A stretch of 10,664 nt of DNA from Negativicoccus succinicivorans (GTDB lineage Bacteria > Bacillota > Negativicutes > Veillonellales > Negativicoccaceae), in assembly GCF_018373335.1 (NCBI RefSeq), contig NZ_JAHAHH010000046.1:1-10664 (forward strand), written 5' to 3'. Every line of letters starts with the position of its first letter. Position 1 is the stretch's first letter. A program made the translations under genes and the position numbers. A model generated the notes under the pieces. It was not told where the DNA came from and did no database searches. It saw only the letters and a program-made list of their open reading frames with translations. This document shows, in pieces, positions 1 through 5,782 of this stretch.

Positions 1-287
1 GTTCGCACCGCCCGCGGCACGTCCGCGTCCAAACGGTAAAAGGGCAGTTTCAAGTTCCGCGCCAAGGCGCGCACGAATTCGACTTCCGCATCCGCCGCCT
101 CTCGTAAATGGTGATGCACATACGCCAGTCCCGCGGTGATGTGAAACTCTTCTTGCGCCGCCGAAAGATAAAGCGCGAGGGCCAGCGAATCCGGTCCGCC
201 GCTGCAACCGATCAAGACGGCATCGCCCGGCGCAAACAGCGCCTGTTCCCGCACGAAAGCATTGACTTTCGCGACAAAATCCGTCAC
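1..287 (-). CDS. tilS: tRNA(Ile)-lysidine synthase TilS, N-terminal part (cut by window start)
   Basis: TilS attaches lysine to C34 of the CAU-anticodon tRNA-Ile in the cytoplasm, an ATP-dependent and usually essential step that makes this tRNA read AUA. Only the first 95 codons are inside the window. The N-type ATP pyrophosphatase P-loop is visible as SGGPDS at residues 29-34, and the later conserved stretch appears as VHHHLRE near residues 57-63, where many homologues have a similar His-rich Leu-Arg motif. The start is GTG at 285-287, overlapping the ppx stop codon as GTGA, which suggests translational coupling; a GAGG about 10 bases upstream can serve as ribosome binding site. No other start is possible nearby without entering ppx. 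In Bacillus tilS also lies downstream of divIC and yabR, which supports the call. The rest of the gene continues beyond the window edge. Confidence 0.93.
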   Translation of the reverse strand, partial: MTDFVAKVNAFVREQALFAPGDAVLIGCSGGPDSLALALYLSAAQEEFHITAGLAYVHHHLREAADAEVEFVRALARNLKLPFYRLDADVPRAVR

Positions 288-1177
288 AAGAGATAAGCCT
301 CCCGATAGATTCCTTCCAGTAAATCCCGATCGCTTACGGTAATTTCCGGCAGCGCAAAATATTCCAGTAAACTTTCCGCGACGACCGCGCCCGCTACGAT
401 AATATCCGCCCGCTCGCGCGCCAAACCGGGCAGCTTCGTGCGTTCTTCGTACGACATGCCGGTCAAGCGTTCGCGCAACGCGTGCAAATCCTCATACGCG
501 AGCACGTAACCCTGCACTTTTTCGGCATCATAAGGTTCGAGCTCCAACAACATCGAGACGATACTCGTCATCGTGCCGCCGACGCCGATCCAGCTTTTCA
601 CGCCTTGCACTTCGGTCGTTTCTTCTTTCAATACGGCAAAGCAATATTTTTTCAATTCGGCGATTCCGCGCGGCGTCATCATATCAAACTCGCGTGTACC
701 GCGCACCGCTCCCAGCGGCATGCTGACGGCCGCCCCGAGTTCGCCGCCGAAGCCGACGCCGATTTCCGTGCTGCCGCCGCCGATATCGACGACCGCCGTC
801 ACCAGACTATTCGTCGTGACCGCGCCCAGGTAACCGTAGCGCGCTTCGTCAACGCCGCTGATAATACGTACCGGCGCCCCGATGATCCGGGTCACTTGCC
901 GCGCGAACGCTTCGCCGTCGCTCGCCTCACGCAGCGCATTCGTACCGACAACGGTCCACCGTTCGACGCCCGCTTCGCGCGCTTCGTCAACAAGTTCCCG
1001 AATACCCGCCAAGGTGCGATTTTTCGCCGCCTCATTAAGCGGGCTGCCCGCCGCCAAGCCGTCGCCGAGCCGCGTCGCCCGAATATCTTTTCGCAATGTG
1101 GTCGTCTGATCTTCCACTGTTTCCGCGACCAGTAAACGTACCGAATTCGTGCCGATATCCAGTACCGCCTGTTTCAT
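284..1177 (-). CDS. ppx: Short exopolyphosphatase / GppA-type phosphatase
   Basis: Member of the Ppx/GppA family of the actin-like ATPase fold; family members hydrolyse inorganic polyphosphate or pppGpp. At 297 residues it holds only the two actin-like N-terminal domains and lacks the C-terminal HD-like region of the roughly 500-residue E. coli enzymes, so it resembles the short Ppx forms common in Bacillota, Actinobacteria and other groups. Phosphate-binding loops are visible: DIGTNSVRLL at residues 7-16, VVDIGGGSTE at 129-138 and GVGGTMTS at 198-205. The SGVDEA stretch at 107-112 corresponds to the usual SGEEEA, and RADIIVAG near 256-263 is also a family signature. Start ATG has AGGAGG at 1183-1188. 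It overlaps tilS by GTGA and lies 52 bases downstream of yabR, separated from it by a terminator hairpin. Whether it acts on polyphosphate or pppGpp cannot be told from sequence. Confidence 0.93.
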   Translation of the reverse strand: MKQAVLDIGTNSVRLLVAETVEDQTTTLRKDIRATRLGDGLAAGSPLNEAAKNRTLAGIRELVDEAREAGVERWTVVGTNALREASDGEAFARQVTRIIGAPVRIISGVDEARYGYLGAVTTNSLVTAVVDIGGGSTEIGVGFGGELGAAVSMPLGAVRGTREFDMMTPRGIAELKKYCFAVLKEETTEVQGVKSWIGVGGTMTSIVSMLLELEPYDAEKVQGYVLAYEDLHALRERLTGMSYEERTKLPGLARERADIIVAGAVVAESLLEYFALPEITVSDRDLLEGIYREAYLL

Positions 1178-1190
1178 AGTTGCCTCCTAT

Positions 1191-1215
1191 AAAAAAAGCA
1201 CCCTTTGCAGGATGC
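1191..1215 (-). terminator. Intrinsic terminator after yabR, just before ppx
   Basis: On the minus strand a 6-bp stem GCATCC/GGGTGC (one G-T pair) closes a 6-base loop and is followed by seven T residues (1191-1197). It sits 15 bases after the yabR stop. The T-run ends only two bases before the ppx ribosome binding site (1183-1188). ppx and tilS would therefore be transcribed by read-through unless an unseen promoter exists. A perfect 13-base palindrome centred at 1223 (CGGTTA T TAACCG) lies just upstream. Confidence 0.75.
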
Positions 1216-1229
1216 CCGGTTATTAACCG

Positions 1230-1697
1230 TTAATCGGACCGTCGCGCGCCGCGTCCGCCGCGTTTGGATTCGGTGTTACGCTTCAAATCACTCAGGCGTT
1301 CATCGCTGTCTTTCAGGAACCGGCTGAGTTTGTCTTCAAACGAGGTCGGTCCTTGGGAACGACGGTTGCCGCCGCGTCTCGCCGCGGGCGGTCGCCGATC
1401 GGCATAGGGCGCATGACCCGCGTCATTACGGCGCGGTGCCGGCCCGCTCGTCGTCTGCGGTCGCGGCTGAGCCTGCTTCATCGAAAGAGCGATTTTGCCG
1501 TTGGCGTCCATCGAAACGACTTTGACTGTGACTTTCTGATCTACCGTTAAATACTCATTGATGTCGCTGACGTACTCATGCGCCACCTCTGAAATATGCA
1601 CCAATCCTACCTTTTTGTCCGGCAGTTCGACAAATGCCCCGAACTTCGCCAAGCCCGTGACAACTCCTTCAACTATGCTTCCGACTGTTACGCTCAT
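1230..1697 (-). CDS. yabR: S1-domain RNA-binding protein (YabR type)
   Basis: A 155-residue protein with one S1 OB-fold domain at residues 3-74: VGSIVEGVVTGLAKFGAFVEL at the start, then GLVHISEVA at 31-39 and GKIALSMKQ at 67-75, all classic S1 features for binding single-stranded RNA. Residues 76-118 are Pro/Arg/Gly-rich and probably disordered. A predicted amphipathic segment follows at 119-142 (FEDKLSRFLKDSDERL and onward), and the tail is basic, ending in an RGG-like stretch. The protein is the positional equivalent of Bacillus YabR, which also follows divIC. The precise role is unknown; an RNA chaperone or ribosome-associated factor is plausible. It has its own near-consensus promoter. 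AAGGAGG is present but 13 bases from the ATG, longer than usual; no alternative in-frame start lies closer. The gene ends at a terminator. Confidence 0.88.
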   Translation of the reverse strand: MSVTVGSIVEGVVTGLAKFGAFVELPDKKVGLVHISEVAHEYVSDINEYLTVDQKVTVKVVSMDANGKIALSMKQAQPRPQTTSGPAPRRNDAGHAPYADRRPPAARRGGNRRSQGPTSFEDKLSRFLKDSDERLSDLKRNTESKRGGRGARRSD

Positions 1698-1742
1698 GCG
1701 TTGATAATATCCTCCTTAGATAACAACTGAATAAGTATCTTT

Positions 1743-1771
1743 ATTATACGAAATAATCCGTTTGCATGCAA
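1743..1771 (-). promoter_or_regulatory. SigmaA-type promoter of yabR
   Basis: The minus strand reads TTGCAT (1766-1771), a 17-base spacer, then a perfect TATAAT (1743-1748). The predicted start near 1736 gives a short leader of about 40 bases before the yabR ATG. The -35 box touches the divIC stop codon region, so yabR can be expressed separately from divIC. Confidence 0.75.
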
Positions 1772-1773
1772 TG

Positions 1774-2127
1774 TTAGCGGATATAGGGGACTTCGTTGGG
1801 TTTTACCAAACCGAGTTGTTCCCGCGCTTCCTTCTCCACCGCCTTTGGATCGTTATATTTCGCTTTTTCCGCTTCCAGCGCACGCTGCTCGGCCTCCAAC
1901 TGCTGCTGCTGTTGTTCGACGCGAGTCATTTCCTGATCCAAATCCCAGTATTTCAAATACCTTTCGACGAAAAAGACGGCAAGGAGGAGAATGAGTATAC
2001 CGAAGACTATATATTTTATATTTTTCCACCATGGTGACGGCTTACGGCGTCTCACCGGCGGTTGGTTTGAAAGCGGCGCTTGGGCGGGATTTGTCCGCGG
2101 CGGTCTCTGCGGGTTATATTTGGTCAT
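1774..2127 (-). CDS. divIC: Septum formation initiator protein, FtsB/DivIC family
   Basis: Small bitopic divisome protein. DivIC/FtsB pairs with FtsL and DivIB/FtsQ and helps activate septal peptidoglycan synthesis. The 117-residue product has a Pro/Arg-rich cytoplasmic N-terminus (residues 1-35), one membrane segment (about 37-55, rich in Ile, Leu, Phe and Val), a coiled coil (about 59-90, with a run of Gln) and the family's C-terminal signature AREQLGLVKPNEVPY near 101-115. The start at 2127 was chosen over one nine codons upstream because AAAGGG lies 8 bases before it and the upstream ATG has no clear binding site. The location next to yabR, as in Bacillus, supports DivIC rather than FtsL. 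The neighbouring sporulation genes yabP and yabQ, found beside it in Bacillus, are absent here. It lies directly downstream of the rplL terminator. Confidence 0.9.
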   Translation of the reverse strand: MTKYNPQRPPRTNPAQAPLSNQPPVRRRKPSPWWKNIKYIVFGILILLLAVFFVERYLKYWDLDQEMTRVEQQQQQLEAEQRALEAEKAKYNDPKAVEKEAREQLGLVKPNEVPYIR

Positions 2128-2151
2128 TGCGATTCCCTTTCTGTACGCGTT

Positions 2152-2184
2152 CATTGTATCATACTCAACCGCATTTAGCGCAAT
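2152..2184 (-). promoter_or_regulatory. Possible promoter of divIC
   Basis: Between the rplL terminator and divIC the minus strand has TTGCGC, then 17 bases, then GATACA; TATGAT and TACAAT overlap the same place at poorer spacing. Some promoter is expected here because the preceding hairpin should stop transcription from rplL, but the exact boxes are uncertain. Confidence 0.35.
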
Positions 2185-2213
2185 AAAAAAACGTCCCCGC
2201 AGGGACGTTTTTT
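2185..2213 (-). terminator. Terminator at the end of the rplL operon
   Basis: A perfect 7-bp stem ACGTCCC/GGGACGT (2191-2197 with 2202-2208) has a 4-base loop and is flanked by an A-run on one side and a T-run on the other. It could work in both directions, but only minus-strand transcription from rplL reaches it here. It lies 11 bases after the rplL stop and separates this operon from divIC. Confidence 0.9.
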
Positions 2214-2223
2214 AGCAGGTCGA

Positions 2224-2595
2224 TTATTTCAATTCGACTTTTGCGCCAACTTCTTCGAGCTGTGCTTTCAAAGCTTCCGCGTCTTCTTTGGAAACGCCTT
2301 CTTTGACGTTGCCCGGAGCGCCGTCAACGAGAGCTTTCGCTTCTTTCAGGCCCAAGCCGGTCGCTTCGCGAACGACTTTAATAACTTTCAGTTTGGACGC
2401 GCCGACTTCAGCGAGTACAACGTCGAATTCGGATTTTTCTTCCGCCGCCGCGCCGGCTGCTGCCGGGCCTGCTGCCGCTACCGCTACCGGAGCCGCTGCC
2501 GAAACACCGAATTTTTCTTCCATAGCTTTTACGAGATCGGCGAGTTCGAGAACCGACATCTCTTCAATGGCTTGCATAAGTTCTTCTTTAGTCAT
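2224..2595 (-). CDS. rplL: 50S ribosomal protein L7/L12
   Basis: L7/L12 forms the mobile stalk dimers that bind L10 and recruit and stimulate the translational GTPases IF2, EF-Tu, EF-G and RF3. The 123-residue protein has the full family layout: a helical N-terminal dimerisation domain (residues 1-32, with MEEKFGV at 25-31), an Ala/Gly/Pro hinge (about 33-52), and the compact C-terminal domain (55-123) with the factor-binding surface KVIKVVREATGLGLKEAK near 70-87. ATG is preceded by AAGGAGG. It follows rplJ by 29 bases, the usual pairing. It is the last gene of its operon: a strong terminator follows and divIC comes next, instead of the usual rpoB. Confidence 0.98.
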   Translation of the reverse strand: MTKEELMQAIEEMSVLELADLVKAMEEKFGVSAAAPVAVAAAGPAAAGAAAEEKSEFDVVLAEVGASKLKVIKVVREATGLGLKEAKALVDGAPGNVKEGVSKEDAEALKAQLEEVGAKVELK

Positions 2596-2624
2596 TATAA
2601 TTCCTCCTTAAATGAATCCGCTAA

Positions 2625-3155
2625 TTAAGCGCTTTCTTTTTGTTTACGAATCGCCTCGAGTACATACACGAGGTTGGTAATGTTGCCCTGCAGGCAACGT
2701 ACAAAGCCGGTAATCGGCGCCTGCATGCTGCCGACCACTTTGGCCAAGAGCACTTCACGGCTCGGCAAGTCAGCCAGATGCTGCACTTCGTCGACACCGA
2801 TGACCGCGCCTTCGAGCAGACCCGCTTTCACGGTGATCGCTTCGCTCTTTGTTTCGTCGATAAATTCTTTGAGTGCTTTCGCCGGCGCAACCGCGTCGGA
2901 TTCCGAGATCGCAATCGCGTTCGGACCGGTCAATTGATCGGCGAATTCTCCCAAGCCCAGGTCGTTGGCCGCAATCGCGGTCAAGGTATTTTTAATAACC
3001 TGATAGTGAACGCCGTGTTCCAAGAATTTGCGACGTAATTGGTTGGCGGTCGCTACGTTCAAGCCGACATATTCGACCAAAACGGCGCCTTTCGCGCTTT
3101 CCAATTTCCCGCGCATTTCATCAATGACTTGCTTTTTTTGCGGTGTTCCTGCCAA
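2625..3155 (-). CDS. rplJ: 50S ribosomal protein L10, TTG start
   Basis: L10 anchors the L7/L12 dimers to the ribosome and, as a complex with L12, represses its own mRNA. The product is 176 residues; conserved features include LESAKGAVLVEYVGLNV (about 17-33), the HYQVIKNTL stretch (about 49-57) and the C-terminal helix that binds L12. The start is TTG at 3153-3155. An excellent ribosome site, AAGGAGGT at 3163-3170, lies 7 bases upstream, and translation from here gives the short N-terminus normal for L10 (AGTPQKKQVIDEM). An upstream in-frame ATG at 3195-3197 would add 14 residues, has no binding site and would read through the Shine-Dalgarno sequence, so it was rejected. An L10 leader and an attenuator lie between rplA and this gene. 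Confidence 0.96.
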   Translation of the reverse strand: MAGTPQKKQVIDEMRGKLESAKGAVLVEYVGLNVATANQLRRKFLEHGVHYQVIKNTLTAIAANDLGLGEFADQLTGPNAIAISESDAVAPAKALKEFIDETKSEAITVKAGLLEGAVIGVDEVQHLADLPSREVLLAKVVGSMQAPITGFVRCLQGNITNLVYVLEAIRKQKESA

Positions 3156-3207
3156 TGGTGACACCTCCTTTTGTGAAAGATTTTTTATATTTAGCACGTT
3201 AGCTAAG

Positions 3208-3236
3208 AAAAAACGACCTCGCTTGTGACGAGGTCG
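3208..3236 (-). terminator. Attenuator hairpin in the rplJ leader
   Basis: An 8-bp perfect stem CGACCTCG/CGAGGTCG (3229-3236 with 3214-3221 on the minus strand) with a 7-base loop is followed by six T residues (3208-3213). It lies about 50 bases upstream of rplJ, after the L10-binding leader. CCGAGG in the leader (3268-3273) could pair with CCTCGT-side bases of the terminator 5' arm, which would give a competing antiterminator. This matches the transcription attenuation by L10(L12)4 known for Bacillus rplJL; the pairing here is inferred by eye. Confidence 0.85.
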
Positions 3237-3239
3237 CGC

Positions 3240-3314
3240 ACCGAAGCTTCGCGGCTTCGGTACTCAGCCTCGGGTGGCGGACAGCGTCCATTATATATAC
3301 AACCACCGGTCTTA
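3240..3314 (-). ncRNA. L10 (rplJ) ribosomal-protein leader
   Basis: Between rplA and rplJ the minus strand carries AAGACCGGTGG, an AU-rich arm, GGACGCTGTCC, then CCACCCGAGGC. GGTGG pairs with CCACC, GGAC with GTCC, and the conserved CCGAGG side is typical of the L10 leader family, where L10(L12)4 binds. A perfect 8-bp hairpin ACCGAAGC/GCTTCGGT (3240-3261) follows, then the attenuator. The role would be to reduce rplJL transcription when L10 is in excess, separately from the upstream rplK-rplA genes. Recognition is from motif and position; no covariance model was run. Confidence 0.8.
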
Positions 3315-3335
3315 AGCTAAGTGTAAATAGTAAGA

Positions 3336-4043
3336 TCAGTCTTCCTTCGGTGCATCCACTTTGGTCGGATCCAAAGTCACACCCGGTCCCATGGTCGAGC
3401 TCAAAGTGACGGATTTCATATACTGTCCTTTGATCGACGCCGGACGCGCTTTCGCGATGCGATCGAAGATCGAGCGAATGTTGTCACGCAATTGGTCTTC
3501 GCTGAAAGACGCTTTGCCGACCGACAGCTGGATGTTGCCCGCTTTATCGGTGCGGTATTCGACTTTACCCGCTTTGACTTCCTGGACCGCTTTGGCGACG
3601 TCCATGGTGACAGTACCGACTTTCGGGTTCGGCATGAGACCTTTCGGACCCAACACTTTACCCAAACGGCCGACAATGGCCATCATGTCCGGAGTAGCGA
3701 CAACGACATCAAAGTCGAGCCAGCCGCCCTGGATTTTGGCAACGAGTTCTTCGCCGCCTACAAAGTCCGCGCCGGCATCTTCCGCTTCCTGCACTTTCGC
3801 ACCTTTCGCAAACACGAGAACGCGTTTCGATTTACCGGTGCCGTGCGGCAATACCATTGCGCCGCGGATCTGCTGATCCGCATATTTCGGATCGACATTC
3901 AAATTGAATGCGAGTTCGATTGTTTCATCAAATTTAGCCGTTGCCGTCTGTTTGACCAGCGACACCGCTTCGTCCAACCCGTACTGCGTATCGCGGTCGA
4001 CGAGAGCGGAGGCCTGTTTACTGCGTTTTGTCAGTTTAGCCAT
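3336..4043 (-). CDS. rplA: 50S ribosomal protein L1
   Basis: L1 binds 23S rRNA helices 76-78 to form the mobile L1 stalk that handles E-site tRNA, and it also represses its own operon by binding the mRNA. The product is 235 residues, normal for the family. Conserved features include ETIELAFNLNVDPKYADQ (about 40-57), RGAMVLPHGTGK (about 60-71) and the highly conserved GRLGKVLGPKGLMPNPK (about 126-142). AGGAGG lies 5 bases before the ATG. It follows rplK by 31 bases, in which GGTTC/GAACC forms a small 5-bp hairpin (4059-4072). The 3' side is the rplJ leader, so L1 and L10 levels can be set independently. Confidence 0.98.
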   Translation of the reverse strand: MAKLTKRSKQASALVDRDTQYGLDEAVSLVKQTATAKFDETIELAFNLNVDPKYADQQIRGAMVLPHGTGKSKRVLVFAKGAKVQEAEDAGADFVGGEELVAKIQGGWLDFDVVVATPDMMAIVGRLGKVLGPKGLMPNPKVGTVTMDVAKAVQEVKAGKVEYRTDKAGNIQLSVGKASFSEDQLRDNIRSIFDRIAKARPASIKGQYMKSVTLSSTMGPGVTLDPTKVDAPKED

Positions 4044-4074
4044 GTTTCCTCCTAATAAGGTTCGTAAGAACCGC

Positions 4075-4500
4075 TTACTCTTCTACCGTAATACCCATGC
4101 TGCGGGCTGTGCCTTCGACCATCATCATCGCCGCTTCCACGTCGTTGGCGTTGAGGTCGGGCATCTTCATTTCCGCGATTTCGCGAACTTGCTGTTTCGT
4201 TACTTTGCCGACTTTGTTTTTATTCGGCTCACCGGACGCTTTTTCCAAACCGGCTGCTTTTTTCAATAAAACAGCGGCCGGCGGCGTTTTGGTGACGAAC
4301 GTGAACGAACGGTCTTCGTATACGGTAATTTCTACCGGAATAATCAGACCTTGCTGTTTGGCGGTACGGGCGTTAAATTCCTGTACGAACGCCATAATGT
4401 TCACACCTGCCTGACCGAGGGCCGGGCCTACCGGCGGTGCCGGAGTAGCCTTACCTGCTTCGACCTGCAGTTTGACGAATTTCGATACTTTCTTTGCCAT
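4075..4500 (-). CDS. rplK: 50S ribosomal protein L11
   Basis: L11 binds the GTPase-associated region of 23S rRNA, is needed for RelA-type stringent response sensing, and is the site of thiostrepton-type antibiotic action. The 141-residue length is standard. The conserved N-terminal PAPPVGPALGQAGVNI (about 21-36) includes the proline switch region, followed by FNARTA and by the rRNA-binding C-terminal domain with KTPPAAVLLKKAAG (about 71-84). AAGGAGGTG lies 6 bases upstream of ATG. It is preceded by a putative L1-binding leader and followed by rplA, the usual L11-L1 pair. Confidence 0.98.
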   Translation of the reverse strand: MAKKVSKFVKLQVEAGKATPAPPVGPALGQAGVNIMAFVQEFNARTAKQQGLIIPVEITVYEDRSFTFVTKTPPAAVLLKKAAGLEKASGEPNKNKVGKVTKQQVREIAEMKMPDLNANDVEAAMMMVEGTARSMGITVEE

Positions 4501-4523
4501 GTCTTACACCTCCTTATGCGTAA

Positions 4524-4560
4524 GATGTGGTGCCAACGAGCTTACGCTCTCCCACCCGCG
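4524..4560 (-). promoter_or_regulatory. Putative L1-binding site in the rplK leader
   Basis: On the minus strand GGTGGGAG, a GAGC-GTAA-GCTC hairpin, then CGTTGGCACC form two helices (GGTG/CACC and GAGC/GCTC) separated by an asymmetric internal loop, followed by ACATC. This resembles the 23S rRNA-like L1-binding motif found before rplK-rplA in many bacteria, with GGGAG on one strand of the loop. It lies 24 bases upstream of rplK and would let L1 shut off translation of both genes. A perfect 12-base palindrome CGCGCATGCGCG (4557-4568) adjoins it just after the nusG stop. Confidence 0.65.
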
Positions 4561-4570
4561 CATGCGCGCG

Positions 4571-5122
4571 TCATTTAGAGTGTATATCAGGCGCGGCCTC
4601 AAATTGGGTCGCATCCAACTCTACCGGGGTAGCGCCGCCGAACATGTTCAGCAGCACGCGGATCCGGCCTTTGTCCGGAAGAATTTCCGTGACGTTCGCC
4701 ATCTGATCCGTAAAAGCGCCCTGGGTAATGCGAATTTTATCGCCGACCTTGACGGTCAACTTCGCTACCGGCGCCGCTTGCTCTTCCTGACCGTGTAAAA
4801 TGCGGGCGACTTCTTCGTCGCTCAGCGGAATCGGCTTGGTCGCCGTGCCGACAAAACCCGTGACTCCGGGCGTGTTGCGCACGACATACCAGCTGCGGTC
4901 ATTGACTTCCATTTCCACCAGCACATAGCCCGGAAAGACTTTGCGCTGGACAATTTTCTTATTGCCGTCCTTGATATCGACTTCTTCCTGCATCGGTACC
5001 AGGATCTGACGGATCGTATCCGTCATGCCCAAGGATTGAACTTTTAACTCCAAGTTCGTTTTGACCTTGTTTTCATATCCGGAATAGGTATGAATCACAT
5101 ACCATTTGATGTCGGACGCCAT
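4571..5122 (-). CDS. nusG: Transcription elongation/antitermination factor NusG
   Basis: NusG binds the RNA polymerase clamp, modulates pausing and, in many bacteria, links polymerase to Rho or to the ribosome. The 183 residues contain the NGN domain (about 6-105; WYVIHTYSGYENKVK at 7-21 and KVFPGYVLVEM at 62-72 are signatures) and a C-terminal KOW domain (about 125-180; KVGDKIRITQGAFTDQ). GGAGG lies 4 bases upstream of ATG and overlaps the secE stop region, so the genes are tightly packed. The secE-nusG-rplK order is nearly universal in bacteria. Confidence 0.98.
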   Translation of the reverse strand: MASDIKWYVIHTYSGYENKVKTNLELKVQSLGMTDTIRQILVPMQEEVDIKDGNKKIVQRKVFPGYVLVEMEVNDRSWYVVRNTPGVTGFVGTATKPIPLSDEEVARILHGQEEQAAPVAKLTVKVGDKIRITQGAFTDQMANVTEILPDKGRIRVLLNMFGGATPVELDATQFEAAPDIHSK

Positions 5123-5131
5123 ATTGCCTCC

Positions 5132-5359
5132 TTACATCGCTCCGGCAAGAACACCGGCGAACAATTTATAGAATCCCGTGAAGACGAAATCGACTGCCAT
5201 GATCAGCAGGCTAATGAAGGCAACCGTGATCAAAACCACAATTGTGTAACGCACCAATTCATTCTTCGTCGGCCATACCACTTTTTTCATTTCCTGTCGT
5301 ACGCCGCGGAAAAAGGACGTTACGCCTTGCTGCTGTACTTGTGTGTTTTGTCTTGCCAT
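5132..5359 (-). CDS. secE: Preprotein translocase subunit SecE
   Basis: SecE clamps the SecY channel of the membrane protein export machine. The 75-residue, single-membrane-span form is the normal Gram-positive type (the E. coli form has three spans). The cytosolic amphipathic helix carries EMKKVVWPTKNEL (about 23-35), the family signature, and the membrane segment covers about 39-60. GGAGG lies close upstream of ATG. It is 9 bases upstream of nusG and 36 bases downstream of rpmG. Confidence 0.97.
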   Translation of the reverse strand: MARQNTQVQQQGVTSFFRGVRQEMKKVVWPTKNELVRYTIVVLITVAFISLLIMAVDFVFTGFYKLFAGVLAGAM

Positions 5360-5395
5360 CGTTTCCTCCGCTCCTCGAGAGTCGCTTGCGAAACC

Positions 5396-5545
5396 TTATT
5401 TGGTTTCGCGATGCAACGTTTGTTTTTTACAGAATTTGCAATACTTGTTGAGTTCCAGACGTTCCGTCGTGTGTTTCTTGTTTTTGTTCGTCTGGTAGTT
5501 GCGTTGCTTGCATTCGGTGCAAGCCAGTGTTATCGCGTCGCGCAT
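5396..5545 (-). CDS. rpmG: 50S ribosomal protein L33, zinc-binding form
   Basis: A small 49-residue protein. L33 is a large-subunit protein near the E site. It begins MRDAITLACTEC and has two CxxC pairs (Cys9/Cys12 and Cys36/Cys39), the zinc-ribbon C+ form, with the family's YQTNKNKK and RLELNKYC stretches between them. GAGGTG lies 6 bases upstream of the ATG at 5543-5545. It is the first gene of the rpmG-secE-nusG-rplKAJL unit, as in Bacillus, where rpmG also precedes secE. C+ forms imply dependence on zinc supply; a second, zinc-free copy may exist elsewhere in the genome, as in other Bacillota. Confidence 0.97.
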   Translation of the reverse strand: MRDAITLACTECKQRNYQTNKNKKHTTERLELNKYCKFCKKQTLHRETK

Positions 5546-5630
5546 TGTGACACCTCACTTATTTCAACTGACTGCGACGGTTCGCGTCGAGTGATAATTA
5601 TCGGATTTTACCGTCAATACATGCTTATAT

Positions 5631-5659
5631 ACTTTACCACATTTCATATACCATGTCAA
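5631..5659 (-). promoter_or_regulatory. SigmaA-type promoter of rpmG-secE-nusG-rplKAJL
   Basis: On the minus strand a perfect TTGACA (5654-5659) is followed by a 17-base spacer and TAAAGT (5631-5636), with TGG before the -10, an extended -10 feature. The start would be near 5624, giving about 80 bases of leader to rpmG. The leader contains a 5-bp hairpin CGACG/CGTCG (around 5575-5590). The rest of the gap between rpmG and rplT shows nothing else recognisable. Confidence 0.8.
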
Positions 5660-5749
5660 ACGGATACGCCCCCGTTGCCGGCGGCCTCGACCGCCTTTCG
5701 CAAGGGGATACAACTACACTTTTTCAGCGGGCGTACGGTCGCCGCGAGG

Positions 5750-5782
5750 AAAAAGCGAAAGCCCTCCGAGCGAGGGCTTTTT
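5750..5782 (-). terminator. Terminator after rplT
   Basis: A 9-bp perfect stem AAAGCCCTC/GAGGGCTTT (5758-5766 with 5772-5780) has a 5-base loop and is followed on the minus strand by CGC and a further run of T. It begins 2 bases after the rplT stop codon. It ends the infC-rpmI-rplT transcript before the rpmG promoter. Confidence 0.85.

Noticed and set aside
482..1135. 217-codon open frame on the plus strand
   Set aside because: It is antisense to ppx, which has clear family motifs; its product is rich in Arg, His and Phe as expected for a shadow frame, and there is no start site signal.
3290..3295. Perfect TATAAT on the minus strand inside the rplJ leader
   Set aside because: No -35 box at 16-18 bases upstream, and the site lies within the L10 leader arm; a start here would remove half of the leader.
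3492..4055. 187-codon open frame on the plus strand
   Set aside because: Antisense to rplA, low-quality composition, no Shine-Dalgarno.
5570..5592. Possible tRNA T-arm-like GGTTCG in the rpmG leader
   Set aside because: It is only a 5-bp hairpin with no acceptor, D or anticodon arms nearby.
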